This document shows positions 34,890-44,868 of a stretch of 64,000 nt of DNA, in pieces. The stretch is taken from NCBI RefSeq assembly GCF_032926325.1, contig NZ_CP136709.1:533501-597500 (forward strand). The letters run 5' to 3'. The position numbers and the translations under genes are program-made. The notes beneath the pieces are model-generated. The model made no database searches and was not told the DNA's origin. It saw nothing but the letters and a program-made list of their open reading frames with translations. Each line of letters begins with the position of its first letter. Position 1 is the stretch's first letter. Origin of the DNA: Aestuariibaculum lutulentum. GTDB taxonomy: Bacteria; Bacteroidota; Bacteroidia; Flavobacteriales; Flavobacteriaceae.

Positions 34890-35276
34890 ATGAAAACCAC
34901 GGAAACATTCAATCTAAGCAGTAATATCTTAAATAACTATTCTCTACTTTTTGTAAAACTTGTTATTACCGTAATTTTAATTTATACCATTATTCTTATC
35001 ATCAACTTCTTAAAAGATAAGTTTATAAACAAAGTCGATAACTCTCAGAAAGTAGAAATCAATGTGCTGCTAATACTATTAAATAAGTTGTTTTTTATTT
35101 CCGGGTTTGGATTTATCATAGGAAATGTTTTAAACGTATTATTTTTAGAAATGGGGAGAAAGCGTTTACCTGCTAACTGGGATTATTTAACTTTTGGAGT
35201 TATTTTAATATTTGTTGGATTAAGTTTCAAAGCAGCAAATAAAGCCTTGAAAAAAGAAAGCATCTCAGCTGAATAA
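34890..35276 (+). CDS. Membrane protein, unknown function
   Basis: 128 aa with three hydrophobic segments (about 19-41, 58-85, 99-117) and a charged C-terminal tail (NKALKKESISAE). No family recognised. It starts 91 bases after the cytochrome-oxidase-like gene and ends at a strong two-way terminator. A shared role with the preceding membrane protein is possible but unsupported. Confidence 0.6.
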   Translation: MKTTETFNLSSNILNNYSLLFVKLVITVILIYTIILIINFLKDKFINKVDNSQKVEINVLLILLNKLFFISGFGFIIGNVLNVLFLEMGRKRLPANWDYLTFGVILIFVGLSFKAANKALKKESISAE

Positions 35277-35281
35277 CAAAT

Positions 35282-35317
35282 AAAAAAAAGCCAGTGCAAA
35301 TGCACTGGCTTTTTTTA
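35282..35317. terminator. Bidirectional Rho-independent terminator
   Basis: A perfect 10-base stem AGCCAGTGCA/TGCACTGGCT (35289-35310) has an A run on its left and a T run on its right, so it can stop both the + strand gene ending at 35276 and the - strand katG ending at 35337. Confidence 0.88.
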
Positions 35318-35336
35318 TCGACTACAATTAAACGAT

Positions 35337-37604
35337 TTATTTATAGATTAAATCAAATCTATCTAATTTCATAACTTTCTCCCAGGCCTTAACGAAATCC
35401 TTAACAAATTTCTCCTTAGAATCTGAACTTGCATATAACTCAGCAAGCGCTCTTAATTCTGAATTTGATCCGAAGATTAAATCAGCACGAGTTGCAGTAT
35501 ATTTAACTTCACCTGTTGCTCTGTCTAAACCTTGAAACTCTTCTTTAGTATCTGAAGTCGCTTTCCACTCAGTACTCATATCTAATAAGTTCACGAAGAA
35601 ATCGTTGTTTAACACATCTGTAGCATCAGAGAAAATACCGTGTTTAGAACCGTTGTAATTTGCTCCTAAAGCACGCATACCTCCAACTAAAACAGTCATT
35701 TCTGGTGCTGTAAGTGTTAATAACTGTGCTTTATCAATTAATAACTCTTCCGTAGGAATTGTGTATTGCGTTTTTAAATAGTTTCTGAAACCATCAGCCA
35801 TTGGCTCTAACAATCCGAAAGACTCAACATCAGTTTGCTCTTGTGTAGCATCCATACGACCAGGCGTGAATGGTACATTTACAGAGTATCCAGCATTAGC
35901 TGCTGCTTTTTCTACTGCTGCATTACCTGCTAACACGATGATATCTGCTAATGATACTTTTTTAGCTCCAGATTTACTGTTGAAATCATTCTGAATCGTT
36001 TCATAAACCGCTAAAACTTTAGCTAATTGCGCTGGATTGTTAACTTCCCAGTCTTTTTGTGGTGCTAATCTAATTCTTGAACCGTTTGCTCCTCCTCTTC
36101 TGTCTGAATGACGGTAGGTTGAAGCCGATGCCCAAGCCGTTGTTACCATTTCACTAATGGTTAAACCTGAGTTTAATAATTTTGCTTTAAGTGAAGCTAC
36201 ATCATTAGCATTAATTAATGCGTGATTTACCGCTGGAATAGGATCTTGCCAGATTAAATCTTCAGTTGGAGCTTCAGGTCCTAAATAGGTAGTTTTAGGT
36301 CCCATGTCTCTGTGGGTTAACTTAAACCATGCACGAGCAAATGCTTCGTTAAATAATTCTGGATTCTCATAAAAACGTCTTGAAATTTTCTCGAAACTTG
36401 GATCCATTCTTAACGATAAATCCGTGGTAAACATACTTGGTTTGTGGTGTTTTTCAGGATCGAAAGCATCAGGCACTAACATTTTTGGTTCTCCTTTAGC
36501 GACCCATTGGTGACCACCTGCTGGGCTTTTTGTTAATTCCCATTCGTTTTCAAATAAACTAAAGAAGAATTGGTGACTCCAACGTGTTGGTGTTGCCGTC
36601 CATGTTACTTCTAAACCAGAAGTAATAGCGTCTGCACCCTTACCAGATTTGTAGCTGCTTTTCCATCCGAAACCTTGCTCTTCAATTCCCGCTGACTCAG
36701 GATCTGCTCCTACGTGAGAGGCAGAAGCCGCACCATGGGCTTTTCCTAAAGTGTGTCCTCCTGCAATTAAAGCAACGGTTTCTTCTTCATTCATTCCCAT
36801 TCTTCCGAAGGTTGCGCGAATATCATCGGCAGCTAATAAAGGATCTGGCACGCCGTTTGGACCTTCCGGATTTACATAAATTAATCCCATTTGTACAGCA
36901 GCTAAAGGTCTTTCTAACTCGCGATCACCTGAGTAACGCTTTTCGTCAGATAGCCATTCTTTTTCAGCACCCCAGTACACATCTATTTCCGGTTCCCAAA
37001 CGTCTTCTCTACCGCCGGCAAAACCAAACGTTTCGAAGCCCATATCTTCTAAAGCTACATTTCCGGTTAACACCATTAAATCTGCCCAAGAAATTTTATT
37101 TCCGTATTTCTGTTTAATCGGCCAGATTAAACGTCTAGCCTTATCTAAATTAGCATTATCTGGCCAGCTGTTAAGCGGTGCAAAACGTTGTTGTCCGGCA
37201 CGCGAACCACCACGACCATCGGCAGAACGATACGTACCTGCACTATGCCATGCCATTCTAATAAATAAACCTCCGTAGTGACCGAAATCTGCTGGCCACC
37301 AATCCTGAGATTCGGTTAACACTTTTCTAATATCACTTTTAAGCGCTTCGTAATCTAAGCTGTTAAATTCTTCGATGTAGTTGAAGTCTTCATGCATCGG
37401 GTTTGATAATGAAGAATTCTGACGCAGAATAGCTAAGTTTAATTGGTTTGGCCACCAATCGCTGTTACTCGTAGCTGCTTTGTTTGATTTACTTTTTGTA
37501 GCACCAGAACTGGCATCTACCTGAGCATCGTGCTCTTTACCTTTTTGACATGCCGATAGCATTAATATGGCTACAAGCAAAGAAAGTGATAGTGTTTTTT
37601 TCAT
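35337..37604 (-). CDS. katG: Catalase-peroxidase with lipoprotein signal
   Basis: 755 aa. It destroys hydrogen peroxide by catalase and peroxidase activity. Distal-site residues are R116, W119 and H120 (FIRMAWHSAG), the proximal heme His is H284 (GGHTLGKAHG), and the W119-Y243-M269 cross-link set is complete (LIYVNPEG, FGRMGM). Both the N- and C-terminal peroxidase-like halves are present. Unusually, it starts with a lipoprotein signal (LMLSAC, Cys19) and a ~30-residue Ser/Lys/Ala linker before the catalytic domain, so it should be anchored in the periplasm or on the outer membrane rather than cytoplasmic. It is monocistronic. Confidence 0.95.
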   Translation of the reverse strand: MKKTLSLSLLVAILMLSACQKGKEHDAQVDASSGATKSKSNKAATSNSDWWPNQLNLAILRQNSSLSNPMHEDFNYIEEFNSLDYEALKSDIRKVLTESQDWWPADFGHYGGLFIRMAWHSAGTYRSADGRGGSRAGQQRFAPLNSWPDNANLDKARRLIWPIKQKYGNKISWADLMVLTGNVALEDMGFETFGFAGGREDVWEPEIDVYWGAEKEWLSDEKRYSGDRELERPLAAVQMGLIYVNPEGPNGVPDPLLAADDIRATFGRMGMNEEETVALIAGGHTLGKAHGAASASHVGADPESAGIEEQGFGWKSSYKSGKGADAITSGLEVTWTATPTRWSHQFFFSLFENEWELTKSPAGGHQWVAKGEPKMLVPDAFDPEKHHKPSMFTTDLSLRMDPSFEKISRRFYENPELFNEAFARAWFKLTHRDMGPKTTYLGPEAPTEDLIWQDPIPAVNHALINANDVASLKAKLLNSGLTISEMVTTAWASASTYRHSDRRGGANGSRIRLAPQKDWEVNNPAQLAKVLAVYETIQNDFNSKSGAKKVSLADIIVLAGNAAVEKAAANAGYSVNVPFTPGRMDATQEQTDVESFGLLEPMADGFRNYLKTQYTIPTEELLIDKAQLLTLTAPEMTVLVGGMRALGANYNGSKHGIFSDATDVLNNDFFVNLLDMSTEWKATSDTKEEFQGLDRATGEVKYTATRADLIFGSNSELRALAELYASSDSKEKFVKDFVKAWEKVMKLDRFDLIYK

Positions 37605-37796
37605 CGTCTTTTATATGATTAATTATCTTAAATCTTGACTGCAAAAAAAACGTATAAAGCGAAACCAAATCCAGAAACAGGATTGATAGTTTTTATTCGA
37701 ACATAAATTTTATCAATTAAAAAAAGTATTTCAATAGAAAGCATCTAACAAACAACAACTTAAAGAAACGAAACTAAAAGTCGTTGAAACCCCAAT

Positions 37797-37830
37797 AAAA
37801 AAGGGAGTAATTTAAAAAACCACTCCCTTT
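37797..37830 (-). terminator. Terminator after M16 peptidase gene
   Basis: Stem AAAGGGAGT/ACTCCCTTT (37800-37830) with an A run on the left, which is a T run for - strand transcripts, 25 bases past the stop of the M16 gene. Confidence 0.8.
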
Positions 37831-37854
37831 TGTTATTAAATTTCTTTGTATGAA

Positions 37855-40659
37855 TTATTTAGCTTTAGGAAGAAAAATAATGTCTAAAGTATTAGCACTA
37901 TTAAAAAAGTTTTGCGCTGCTTTCTTTATATCTTCGGTTGTTACTTTATCTAAAATGGCATCATAATACTCCGGAGCCATCATGTTTTCATCATAATTGT
38001 AATAGGCTTCTAAAGTCGCCATCCAATATGAATTAGACTGCGTCATAAGTGGTCTGGTTTTCTTTAAATTCTCGACCACCTTAGCTAAATCGGATTGTTT
38101 TACATCCTTTTGAATTTGTTTTAATTCATTATACACCAAATCATTTAAATGTTCGGCATTATTCGGGTCGCAACTAAATGATATATCCATATTTAATTTA
38201 GAGGTTGGTACACGCACATCTCTCGCATTAACAGAAATAGTATATACACCACCTTCTTTTTCACGAATGTTTTCAATAAAACGAATGTTAAGAATATCTC
38301 CTAAAATATTGTGATGTACAATAGTCTCTCGATTGTAATCGACATTCTCTTCCATTTTAATGACTACCATGGCTCTTGGCGCTTCCATTGGTATCTCAAC
38401 ACGATGTTTATTTAATCCTTTCGGAAAGTAATCATCTAATGCGTTATAGGTTTCCTTTGCATCTTCACCCTCAAGAGCACCGATGTATTTTTCAACCATC
38501 GACTTCACCGTATTGAAAGGTACATCTCCAATTAAATAAAATGTAAAATCACCGGCATTACTGAATCGCTCACCATAGATTTCTTTCATTCTATTGAAAT
38601 TAATTTGATCGAGATAAGCTTTATCAAATTCAAAATATCTTGGATCTCCATTTGCCACTAATGTTTTATAGGTATTACTCATTACCGTATTCGGATTTTG
38701 AACAGCATTGTTCAAACTGTTGTAATTACCAGTCATCAATTCATTAAACTCAGCTTCATCAAATCTAGGAGTTTCAAAACGCATGTAAACTAATTGAAAC
38801 ATCGATTCTATATCTTTAGTTGATGCACTGGCAGTAATACGCTCGTTGTAGGTTTCTAAACTCACATTAGATTTTGCTGAATTATCGGCCATGACCTTAC
38901 TGTAGGTTAACGGATCTAAATCTCCTATACCAAACCTGTTTACCAAACTTACTGCCTGTAGCGACGGAATATCTTTAATATCGTACACAGAAGCACCTCC
39001 TTGACTAACGGCATTAAGTTCAAGATGTCCTTTTTGTGCATTACTGAATTTATACACCACTTTAGCTCCGTTAGACAATTGCCACTCTACGGCTTTAAAA
39101 TCTTTAATTAATTTCTCGCTAATAATTTTTCCACCTTCAGGAATGGAATCTAATAGAGCCATATCAACAGGAAACTGATCGACGTAAGGCTCGAGTTTAC
39201 TTTTTTCAACCTCAGCCATAATGGACTGAATTTGTTTCAACGTAGGTACTTGTAAATTTTCCTTTTCTGGTGCAGTAATTGTAAATACACGGTTCTTTTC
39301 AGTTAAGTATTGTTTTGCTAAAGCCGATACTTCTTCTTTGCTAATGCTTGGAATAATAGTCTTGGCAAAATTGTAACTAAACTCATGTGTTGGTACAGCT
39401 AAACCATCTAAATACGCACTTTTAATACTCTTTGCATAACTATCGGAGCTACTGTTTTTACTTCTTTGTAACCAGATGTCGTTATTCTGAAGCATTTTAG
39501 ATTTTAAACGATCGACTTCACCTTGAGTGAAACCATGCTGAACTACACGCTGCAATTCGGTATATACTGCTTTAAAGGCATTTTCTACTTCACTTTCATT
39601 CGCTGAAAGACTTAAATTAAAGGCCTTGTAATTTTTCTCAAAATCGGTATACAATGCACGAGGCGATTTAAAAGGTGTTTTACCTTTCATAATAGCTTCT
39701 TTGTAACGCGCATTCATTAAACTATTAAAAACGGTATGCACAAAGTTTTCTCTTTGCTGTGCCAGTGAATTATCTTTTCTATAAAACTGTCTGATTTCTA
39801 AAGTCAATCCTACATTTTTAACTTCCTTATCGGTAGCGACTTTATACAGCGGTTTTTCATTATCTGGAATAGTTACATATTTACGTTCCTTAGGATTTTT
39901 AATAGTTGGTATTTTAGAAAACAACGCTTTAACTTTTTCTTCCATGATATCGACATCAAAATCACCCACAATACCAATTGCCTGCAAGTCGGTACGGTAC
40001 CAATCGTGATAAAAATCTCTTAATGCTCTATATTTAAAATTTTTAACCACATCCATACTGCCTAAAGCATCACGCTTAGAATATACACTGTTGTTATATT
40101 TAACACCTTTAAGTTGTTTTTCTAAACGGTAATTAGCATTATAGCGCTGTCTCCATTCTTCCTGAATCACGTTACGTTCGGCATCAATTTCTTCATTGGT
40201 TAATGATAGTTCGTTACACCATTCGCTTAAAATCAACAAACAGGAATCAATAACCTTTTCATTAACAGTAGGCACTTCACTTAAATTATAAACGGTCTCG
40301 TTGGTAGAGGTATAGGCATTAATTTCTTTACCAAACTTCACTCCCTTTTTTTCTAACCAGTCAATCACTGAATTCCCCTGAAAATGGGTAGTTCCGTTAA
40401 AAGCCATATGCTCTAAAAAGTGGGCCAAACCGTTTTGCTTATCACTTTCTAAAACAGCACCTACGTTTTGATACAAATAAAAACTGGTTTTATCTTTCGG
40501 TATTTCGTTATGTTTAATGTAATACGTTAATCCGTTTGGAAGGACTCCAGTTCGAATCGTTTTATCGAACGGAACCTCTTGAGTTAAATCTAAAGTGTTT
40601 TGTGAAAACCCTAAAAAGGAAATGAATCCTGTTAAAATGAATATTAAAAATTTACGCAT
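37855..40659 (-). CDS. M16 family zinc metallopeptidase, two-lobed
   Basis: 934 aa with a signal peptide ending at FSQ (residue 20). The inverted zinc motif H80-FLE-H84 (GLAHFLEHMAFNGT) and the downstream Glu cluster (EIDAERNVIQEEW) mark an active pitrilysin/insulinase-type peptidase; the second, inactive lobe begins around residue 520. It degrades peptides enclosed between the lobes, here in the periplasm. It lies 86 bases downstream of the thioredoxin-fold operon, separated from it by a terminator hairpin, so it may have its own promoter. A paralog is encoded at 44869-47607. Confidence 0.95.
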   Translation of the reverse strand: MRKFLIFILTGFISFLGFSQNTLDLTQEVPFDKTIRTGVLPNGLTYYIKHNEIPKDKTSFYLYQNVGAVLESDKQNGLAHFLEHMAFNGTTHFQGNSVIDWLEKKGVKFGKEINAYTSTNETVYNLSEVPTVNEKVIDSCLLILSEWCNELSLTNEEIDAERNVIQEEWRQRYNANYRLEKQLKGVKYNNSVYSKRDALGSMDVVKNFKYRALRDFYHDWYRTDLQAIGIVGDFDVDIMEEKVKALFSKIPTIKNPKERKYVTIPDNEKPLYKVATDKEVKNVGLTLEIRQFYRKDNSLAQQRENFVHTVFNSLMNARYKEAIMKGKTPFKSPRALYTDFEKNYKAFNLSLSANESEVENAFKAVYTELQRVVQHGFTQGEVDRLKSKMLQNNDIWLQRSKNSSSDSYAKSIKSAYLDGLAVPTHEFSYNFAKTIIPSISKEEVSALAKQYLTEKNRVFTITAPEKENLQVPTLKQIQSIMAEVEKSKLEPYVDQFPVDMALLDSIPEGGKIISEKLIKDFKAVEWQLSNGAKVVYKFSNAQKGHLELNAVSQGGASVYDIKDIPSLQAVSLVNRFGIGDLDPLTYSKVMADNSAKSNVSLETYNERITASASTKDIESMFQLVYMRFETPRFDEAEFNELMTGNYNSLNNAVQNPNTVMSNTYKTLVANGDPRYFEFDKAYLDQINFNRMKEIYGERFSNAGDFTFYLIGDVPFNTVKSMVEKYIGALEGEDAKETYNALDDYFPKGLNKHRVEIPMEAPRAMVVIKMEENVDYNRETIVHHNILGDILNIRFIENIREKEGGVYTISVNARDVRVPTSKLNMDISFSCDPNNAEHLNDLVYNELKQIQKDVKQSDLAKVVENLKKTRPLMTQSNSYWMATLEAYYNYDENMMAPEYYDAILDKVTTEDIKKAAQNFFNSANTLDIIFLPKAK

Positions 40660-40668
40660 GTTTTTGAA

Positions 40669-40712
40669 TAAAATAAGGCAACATGTTTATGGTTGAAATA
40701 AACATATTGCCT
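40669..40712 (-). terminator. Terminator after thioredoxin-fold operon
   Basis: A long stem AAGGCAACATGTTTAT/ATAAACATATTGCCTT (40676-40712, one mismatch) followed on the - strand by ATTTTATT. It closes the three-gene thioredoxin-fold operon. Confidence 0.75.
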
Positions 40713-40745
40713 TTTGATTTTTTATAATTCTATAAATTTAAAAGC

Positions 40746-42077
40746 TTAAAGCAAAATGTCTTCGCCTGCCTTCATTAAATCTAATTCTCCTTTAATAGCC
40801 GATAATCTTTTAAGGTTTTCTTCCTGTCCTAATTTAAAGGCCTCCTCCTTAACTTCTATTGCCTTATTTTTATCTCCAGCAACATAAAGAATATTGGCAT
40901 AGTTACTAGTGTTTTCAGCTGAATTAGGACGAATATAATAAGCTACTTCCATCCATGATAACACTTCTTTCTTCTCTTCTTCGGTATTTACAAAACCGAC
41001 ATAATCTTTTAACATTCTGTAAAGATCCTCGCTATACTTAACAGCATTTGGTCTAATCATTCTTAAGGCTTCCGGATCACCTTCTGCTCGTTTCTGTAAC
41101 CAATCTAAATAAAAGGTTCTGGAACCTTCTTTATCTATTGCTGCAACATATTTTGCTATATCGTCATGCACTAAAGCTTTATATTTTTCGCCTTGTCCAG
41201 AGTTTAAATAATAGTACGTATACATGCGTTTTCTTTGCGCATCATTAGCAGTAAAACCAGCTTCACCTGCTCTTTGAAAAGTTAACTCCAGGTACGTTGT
41301 ATCACGTTTAACAATGGCATACTCTGTGGTTGCCGTAATCATTTTTTTTGGCAAACCCTGGTAGATTTCTCTAATGTCTTTTCTAACGTACTTTTTCCAA
41401 GCCTTGGTTTTTAAATTTTCGTTAATAATACGATCTGCCTCTCCTCCAAACACAAGTTGTTTATTATGGTTAGCTAATAAGTTTACCATAGCCTGACTTG
41501 AATCTGCAATAGAAGTTTGAACTTTTAAATACTGTTCCAGAATATCTGTGTAGTTTTTATCTGTTTTTACTTCTAATAACTTATCTAAATATTTTGCTAA
41601 TAAAGCTTCGTCTTCTTTATTTTTATTGTAAAGTTCTGATAAGCGTGCTATACTGTTAGGATTATTAGCTGAAGCCATAGCTGCTTTTGCCTCACTTAAA
41701 AACTCTTCAGCAGGCATCGCACTTGATGATCTGTATACCACCTCATCATTTGCATCTATAAACACATAACTTGGCAGCCCTTGAATTCCGTATTTTTCCT
41801 TAAGTTTTGGTCCGTTACCTTTTTCAATGTTTAATTTATAGGATACAAAATGCTCGTTGAAATAAGCGCCTACCTCTTCTTCCATGAAAACAGTTTTTGC
41901 CATTTTTTTACATGGCGCACACCAGTCGGCGTAACCATCTACAAACAACACTTTATTTTCTTTTTTTGCTTTATCGAACGCTTGTTGAAAACTTCCTTTT
42001 TCGAAATGGATACCCTGTGCAATTGCTAAAACAGGTAAGAGAAGTAAGGTATATAAGATTGATTTTTTAGTAATCAT
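40746..42077 (-). CDS. Thioredoxin-fold protein with long C-terminal helical region (copy 3)
   Basis: 443 aa with a signal peptide ending at AIAQ (residue 21). The thioredoxin domain (~22-145) has the redox pair C53-APC56 in YADWCAPCKKMA and the cis-Pro in GLPSYVFID, so it can reduce or isomerise disulfides in the periplasm. The remaining ~300 residues are alpha-helical with TPR-like pieces (SAENTSNYANILYVAGDKNKA). It follows its paralog at 42096 by 18 bases and is the last of three tandem copies. Reductant source unknown. Confidence 0.9.
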   Translation of the reverse strand: MITKKSILYTLLLLPVLAIAQGIHFEKGSFQQAFDKAKKENKVLFVDGYADWCAPCKKMAKTVFMEEEVGAYFNEHFVSYKLNIEKGNGPKLKEKYGIQGLPSYVFIDANDEVVYRSSSAMPAEEFLSEAKAAMASANNPNSIARLSELYNKNKEDEALLAKYLDKLLEVKTDKNYTDILEQYLKVQTSIADSSQAMVNLLANHNKQLVFGGEADRIINENLKTKAWKKYVRKDIREIYQGLPKKMITATTEYAIVKRDTTYLELTFQRAGEAGFTANDAQRKRMYTYYYLNSGQGEKYKALVHDDIAKYVAAIDKEGSRTFYLDWLQKRAEGDPEALRMIRPNAVKYSEDLYRMLKDYVGFVNTEEEKKEVLSWMEVAYYIRPNSAENTSNYANILYVAGDKNKAIEVKEEAFKLGQEENLKRLSAIKGELDLMKAGEDILL

Positions 42078-42095
42078 GAATATGTCTTTAGTTGT

Positions 42096-43436
42096 TTAAA
42101 TTGATGCTCCTTTTTTCATTTGTTCCAGTTCGTATGCTTTATTTACAAACTTTTTATCAGAAGTTGGCCAGTTTTTAATGGCCCTTTCTTTAAGCTGAAT
42201 TGCTTTTTTAGTCTTACCTTTTTTATAATACATTTCAGCTTTAAGATCGTCTGTAAAACAATTATCTGCTTTTAACTCGTAACCATACTTAATCCATGTT
42301 TTAACAACTTTATACTCTGAATTAGAAGTTACACGTTTTAAATATTCTTTACCTTTTTCGTCAATTTCCTTAAGAAGTTTTAAAGCTTTTAACCCTTCTT
42401 TTGAAGCATTTAACATAGATACTCTTTCAGGTTTAGGATCTCTATCATAAGCTTTTTTATACATTTCATAGCTTTTTTTATCTTCCTGATGAATGTCTTC
42501 AATTGAGGTTTTAGTAATAAGCATGTTAATATAATTCGCTGCAGTGGCTTTATATGATGCATCATCATCTAACATATCAAAGTATATTAATTCTGCTTCG
42601 ACTAAATAATCTTCGCGAATACGATCTTCCGGCTGACTTTTATAAGCTTCAATATAAGTTTTCATTAACTCAGGGTCTTTGTTACGGACAGCAGTATCGA
42701 AGGTTCCATTAAGAATTTGAGTCTTAATTCTTGGTAACATCTTAGCTTCAAAAGAAGAAGCTTGTTTCATAAATGTTTCGTAATTTTCATCAAGAATCTG
42801 TTCACCTTTTCCTCCTATTAAAATATTTCTCGAATTTTTAAGCAAATATTTTAACATCTCAGGGCTCGACTCGTCCATTTCAGTTTGCACTTTTAACCAA
42901 GCATCAACTCCAACTGAAATATCCTGTCCGAATTCATCCATTTTTTTGATATACATCTTAAGAAACTGTTCATCGTTTTGCTTATCAACAAACATGTCTT
43001 GAAGGTTTTCTAAGCTATACTCACTATTTATAGATGATATCGCTCTTTCTGCCATATCTAAAAAAACGTCTTCTGGTTTGTAAGCCGTATCCATAAGAAG
43101 TACTTTGCCGTCTGTATCTAAATACAATAAAGTGGGGTACCCTGTTACGTTATATTGCTTGGCAACAGCTTCGCCTTCTTTCTCGGCATCTAACTTTAAG
43201 TTTATAAAGTTTTTGTTATACATCTCTCCTACTGTTGATAGTGGAAATATATCTCGAGCCATTTTTTTACAAGGGCCACACCAAACCGTATAAAAGTCGA
43301 TAAACACTAATTTGTTTTCGGCTTTAGCTTTGGTTAATGCCTCTTCTAAGGTTATATGTTCGAAATTCATTCCCTGTGCAATCCCTAAAAAGGGCATCAG
43401 CAAAAGAATGAATACTAATATTTTTTTGTTTATCAT
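42096..43436 (-). CDS. Thioredoxin-fold protein with long C-terminal helical region (copy 2)
   Basis: 446 aa, signal peptide ending at GIAQ (residue 21). The redox pair is C53-GPC56 (FYTVWCGPCKKMA), the classic thioredoxin active site, with cis-Pro in VTGYPTLLYLD. The C-terminal ~300 residues are helical and end in a TPR-like KGKTKKAIQLKERAIKNWP, shared almost word for word with copy 1. It is 19 bases downstream of copy 1 and 18 upstream of copy 3. Pro, Gly or Ala between the cysteines differs among copies, which tunes redox potential. Confidence 0.9.
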   Translation of the reverse strand: MINKKILVFILLLMPFLGIAQGMNFEHITLEEALTKAKAENKLVFIDFYTVWCGPCKKMARDIFPLSTVGEMYNKNFINLKLDAEKEGEAVAKQYNVTGYPTLLYLDTDGKVLLMDTAYKPEDVFLDMAERAISSINSEYSLENLQDMFVDKQNDEQFLKMYIKKMDEFGQDISVGVDAWLKVQTEMDESSPEMLKYLLKNSRNILIGGKGEQILDENYETFMKQASSFEAKMLPRIKTQILNGTFDTAVRNKDPELMKTYIEAYKSQPEDRIREDYLVEAELIYFDMLDDDASYKATAANYINMLITKTSIEDIHQEDKKSYEMYKKAYDRDPKPERVSMLNASKEGLKALKLLKEIDEKGKEYLKRVTSNSEYKVVKTWIKYGYELKADNCFTDDLKAEMYYKKGKTKKAIQLKERAIKNWPTSDKKFVNKAYELEQMKKGASI

Positions 43437-43455
43437 AGTCTGTACAATGAAGTAT

Positions 43456-44700
43456 TTAGATTAATTCACCTTTTTTCATTTGCTCTAATTCGTACTTTTT
43501 AGCCGATAATTTTTTATCGTCTGCAGGCCAATTAGCTAAGGCTTTTTCTTTGTACTCTATAGCCTTCTTTGTTTTTCCTTTTTTATAAAAGAGATTACTC
43601 GTAAGATTATCCATTAAATATGGGCTGCTTTGCAACTTGTAACCATATTCTACCCAACCTTCAAGTTTTTTATAATCACTTTTTGAATCGGCATATTTTA
43701 AATACGCTTCTCCTTTGCTGCTAAGGTCCTGGACAATTGCTCCTGATTTAGTTTTACCTGAAGTGTTTTCAACCATTAAGCTATCTACGTAATTTTCAAC
43801 CTCTTTTTTATAAGACTTAGAATCTTTAAGTAACGCATAATAGGTTATTTTATAGTCTAAGTAATTCCCTCTTTTCTTATATTTTTCTGGTAATTCATTG
43901 AAGGCTTCCATAAAGGTTAACCACAACTCAGGGTTTTTAGTTTGAAAAGCATAATCTCTTGTGTTTTTTGCTAAACGTACTTCCTTAAAAACTTCTAATT
44001 CCTCTTCTTCTTTTCTGGTTGCGATATCCATGTATTCATCGAAATTGGCCATCAAGATTTCTGCTCCTTTAGAATTAAGTAAAATATAGTCTTTATACTT
44101 TAACAAAAACTCCATCATGTCTACATCGGCCTCTTCTATTTCATTCTGTACTTTTAACCAGGCATTAATCCCTTCAGTTGGGTTTTGCCCATACTCTAAG
44201 AGTTTAGTAAAATAAACTTTTAAAAAATCGGCATCATCCTGTTTGTTTGGAAATTTAGCCTGTAATTTCTCCAGACTAAACTGGCTGTTTTCTGAAGCTA
44301 CAGCATCACGTCCTAATTGAATAAAATCATCAGGCATACGTGTTCCTGATTCCTTATACACTATATTACCATTTGAATTTAAATAAACGTAAGTAGGGTA
44401 ACTATTTACCAAATATTTTTTAGCCGCAGGTAATCCTTCCTTTTCGGCATCAAGCTTAATGTTTATGTATTCTTTGTTATATACTGCACCAACTTCCGGC
44501 AAGGTAAATACATTTTTTGCCATTGATTTACAAGGCGCACACCAAGTGGTGTAAAAATCAATAAACACTAATTTATCTTCAGATTTAGCCTTTTCAAGTG
44601 CTTCTTCTAAAGATATGTGTTGAAATTCGATGCCTTGTGCAGATAAATTTAAAAACCCTATTAAGAAGATAACAGCAAGGGTTAAAACATTTCTTTTCAT
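43456..44700 (-). CDS. Thioredoxin-fold protein with long C-terminal helical region (copy 1)
   Basis: 414 aa, signal peptide ending at LSAQ (residue 22). The active site is C54-APC57 (FYTTWCAPCKSMA) with cis-Pro in VNSYPTYVYLN. The tail again ends in KGKTKKAIEYKEKALANWP, a TPR-like unit. It is the first gene of the thioredoxin-fold operon; a terminator-like hairpin separates it from the M16 gene upstream, so it may be expressed from its own promoter in 44701-44780 or by read-through. Confidence 0.9.
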   Translation of the reverse strand: MKRNVLTLAVIFLIGFLNLSAQGIEFQHISLEEALEKAKSEDKLVFIDFYTTWCAPCKSMAKNVFTLPEVGAVYNKEYINIKLDAEKEGLPAAKKYLVNSYPTYVYLNSNGNIVYKESGTRMPDDFIQLGRDAVASENSQFSLEKLQAKFPNKQDDADFLKVYFTKLLEYGQNPTEGINAWLKVQNEIEEADVDMMEFLLKYKDYILLNSKGAEILMANFDEYMDIATRKEEEELEVFKEVRLAKNTRDYAFQTKNPELWLTFMEAFNELPEKYKKRGNYLDYKITYYALLKDSKSYKKEVENYVDSLMVENTSGKTKSGAIVQDLSSKGEAYLKYADSKSDYKKLEGWVEYGYKLQSSPYLMDNLTSNLFYKKGKTKKAIEYKEKALANWPADDKKLSAKKYELEQMKKGELI

Positions 44701-44783
44701 ATTTTTTCATTAAGTTTAGGAAATAGCCAAAGCCGGCTACATATTATTAAGACGCATTTTTTACCGTTTAGAGTGACAGAACA

Positions 44784-44819
44784 ACAAAAAAAGCTGTTAC
44801 CTATAAAGATAACAGCTTT
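44784..44819 (-). terminator. Terminator after the SusCD-M16 operon
   Basis: Stem AAAGCTGTTA/TAACAGCTTT (44790-44819, perfect 10 bases) with a T run on the - strand, located 50 bases past the stop of the M16 gene. Confidence 0.82.
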
Positions 44820-44868
44820 TCGATTTTTTTACAAACTTGATTAATATGCAATTACAAATTGGTAAGCT

